Assembly (NCBI GenBank): GCA_030068075.1
Contig: CM057826.1
Location: 76,915,312-76,979,311, forward strand
Reading direction: 5' to 3'
Source: Paguma larvata
Lineage: Eukaryota > Chordata > Mammalia > Carnivora > Viverridae
Length of the DNA: 64,000 nt
The notes under the pieces are model-generated. The model had not been told where the DNA came from. It ran no database searches and saw only the letters and a list, made by a program, of their open reading frames with translations. Of the stretch, positions 62,735-64,000 are shown one piece after another. Position numbers and translations under genes: made by a program. Numbering within the stretch: the stretch's first letter is position 1; each line of letters opens with the position of its first letter.

Positions 62735-62892
62735 AATGTACCAGCTGAGTCAACATGGGCGAGCTTCCCAGCCTCCCTGTGCCTCAGTTTGTCATTTGTG
62801 AAATGGAACTTACCTTATATGATCACTACAAAAATTAGCTGAGAAAAGAAATGTAAAATATTTAGGCTTGCACCTAGCACACAGTAAACATA
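62735..62892 (+). repeat. MIR element
   Basis: tgtgcctcagtttgtcatttgtgaaatgg, gatcactacaaaaattagctgag and gcacctagcacacagtaaac. Confidence 0.75.
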
Positions 62893-62970
62893 ATAAAACT
62901 ATATTAGTCTTAGCACAACTTAGGCTGATTTAAGACATAATTGGCCAAGCATTCAGCTTTATTTATTTAT

Positions 62971-62996
62971 CTAGTTAGTTAGTTAGTTAGTTAGTT
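62971..62996 (+). repeat. (TTAG)n tetranucleotide run
   Basis: About six TTAG units directly before a split SINE. Not the TTAGGG telomere unit. Confidence 0.95.
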
Positions 62997-63400
62997 TTTA
63001 TTCATTTATTTTGAGAGAGAGGGGGACCTGGGTGGCTCAGTTGGTTAAATGTCTGATTCTTGATTTTGGCTCAAGTCATGATCTCGTGGTTTCATGGGTT
63101 CAAGCCCTGCATTAGGCTCTGCACTGACTCTGTGGACCCTACTTGGGATTCTCTCTCTCTCTGCCCCTCTCCAGCTTGCACTCATTGTGTCTCTCTCAAA
63201 ATGAATAAATTAAAAAAATTATATTTCGAGACAGAGAAAGAGAGGGAGTGAGTAGGGGAGGAGCAGAGAGAGAGAGGGAGAGAATCCCAAGCAGGTTCCA
63301 AGCTCAGCACCAAACCCCATGCTGAGCTTTCATGACTGATCAGAACCTGAGCCAAAATCAAGAGTCAGACACTCAACTAACTAAGCCACCAGGTGCCCCA
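62997..63400 (-). mobile_element. CAN-SINE split by a second SINE
   Basis: Outer minus copy: its inverted tail and first GA bases lie at about 62997-63022 and the rest at about 63220-63400, ending gccaccaggtgcccc. The plus copy sits in between. Confidence 0.88.
63023..63222 (+). mobile_element. CAN-SINE inserted into an opposite SINE
   Basis: Plus copy from gggacctgggtggctcag to aaaatgaataaattaaaaaaa. Flanks ttattttgagagaga and ttatatttcgagacaga are the duplicated target in the outer SINE. Confidence 0.88.
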
Positions 63401-63559
63401 CAGTAATCTTTTAAAGATTTTTTTGTTCACTTCTGCAACACTGCATCATTTGCATAAAGAAAGATGCTCATCTTTATATTGGGGAGAAAGAGCATTTATT
63501 TACTTTATTAAACTGTGATATAATTTTGTGGGTTTTTTTTTATTTTGCATTTTGATTCT

Positions 63560-63980
63560 CATTAAGTGAAAGTTTATAAAAACATAGCACAAGCAATTCC
63601 TAACATATGAAAAGATGGCTCATTTTCATTTCTAATAAGAGAAATGCAAATTAAAATGGTACTTCATTACTATTTTCTACCTCTCAGAACTGGTAAATGT
63701 TAAAAAATTATGAATCGTAATTCATGAGGTGAAAAAAACAGACATTCAGATCATTACCAATATCTATCAAAACTGCAAATGTACCTACGCTTCAACCCAG
63801 CAAAAAACTCCAAACATATATATGACAGACATATTTGCACATATGCAAAATGGTCCATAAGCAAGACTGTTGTTTTTCATTGAAGTATTGTTTTAATAAG
63901 AACATTTAGAAACAACCTACATTTCTATTAATAGGGCATTCATTAAATAAATTTTGGTACATACAATCAGAAAATAAGAA
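63560..63980 (+). repeat. L1 ORF2-end fragment
   Basis: ctaataagagaaatgcaaattaaaatgg, aatttaccaatatc-like spacing, gcttcaacccagcaaaa and ctattaatagggcattcattaaat recall the L1 ORF2 3' part. No open frame. Confidence 0.6.
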
Positions 63981-63984
63981 TAAA

Positions 63985-64000
63985 GGGCACCTGGGTGGCT
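63985..64000 (+). mobile_element. CAN-SINE head cut by the window end
   Basis: gggcacctgggtggct at the last bases is the start of another plus copy. Confidence 0.85.

Larger units (their letters stand above)
39730..64000. other. Region upstream of CAST
   Basis: No coding exon recognised on either strand. In human, mouse and cattle the gene before CAST is PCSK1, so this is probably the PCSK1-CAST interval; that is inference from gene order. Besides the repeats listed, 39740-40820, 41010-42260, 42500-43040, 43840-45090, 52260-53620, 53810-54780, 55020-56190, 56440-57870, 59930-60240, 60370-62100 and 62430-62730 hold nothing I can name. Confidence 0.6.

Noticed and set aside
62971..62996. Telomere-like repeat
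   Set aside because: The unit is TTAG, not TTAGGG, and it adjoins a SINE tail; a simple tetranucleotide expansion.
1..64000. CRISPR arrays, bacterial operons, phage or plasmid modules
   Set aside because: None present. The regular repeats are dispersed SINEs and microsatellites of a mammalian chromosome.
39730..64000. PCSK1 exons expected from gene order
   Set aside because: I looked for long conserved open frames on both strands and saw none; the gene probably lies beyond the right edge.

Overview
This is mammalian nuclear DNA, very probably from a cat or another felid. About forty tRNA-derived CAN-SINE (SINEC) copies are scattered through it in both orientations. They carry the feliform consensus: a head like GGGCACCTGGGTGGCTCAG, a CT-rich middle and an AATAAATAAA/poly-A tail. 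The dog-type head is not seen. The rest is ordinary mammalian intron and intergenic sequence, with L1, L2, MIR, MER5-like and MLT1-like relics, microsatellites and one CpG island.

The only gene I can support is the 5' end of calpastatin (CAST), the endogenous inhibitor of the calpains, on the minus strand. Four coding exons can be read, all phase 0. Two alternative first exons lie in the CpG island: 39226-39300 (25 codons, start MSQPGQKPAASPRPRR) and 38551-38580 (10 codons, MAFASWWYKT). Both would splice to a shared 63-nt exon at 26666-26728 (HVSEKTSG...KKGSDE), then to a 72-nt exon at 6358-6429 (KKTTSLGSSQ...PATK). Together they encode the N-terminal XL extension of the long isoforms. The inhibitory repeats and the internal promoter exon (the MNPTETK start) should lie beyond position 1.

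Layout on the + strand: 1-6357 is part of CAST intron 3; 6430-26665 is intron 2 (about 20 kb, with a long GGAA/GGGA tract near 20.1 kb); 26729-38550 is intron 1; about 38.3-39.7 kb is the CpG island with the two promoters; 39.7-64 kb lies upstream of the gene. From conserved mammalian gene order I expect PCSK1 beyond the right edge, but no PCSK1 exon is visible. The upstream block holds many SINEs, an MLT1-like LTR split by two SINEs, L1 fragments, and a retroviral LTR at about 51.0-51.7 kb whose end lies inside a SINE.

I found no undescribed molecular system. The points most worth checking are the paired calpastatin first exons, a roughly 30-bp SINE-head insertion with a perfect 15-bp target duplication, the LTR with a duplicated U3 block, and an 84-codon open frame at 14.26-14.51 kb that no recognised repeat explains.
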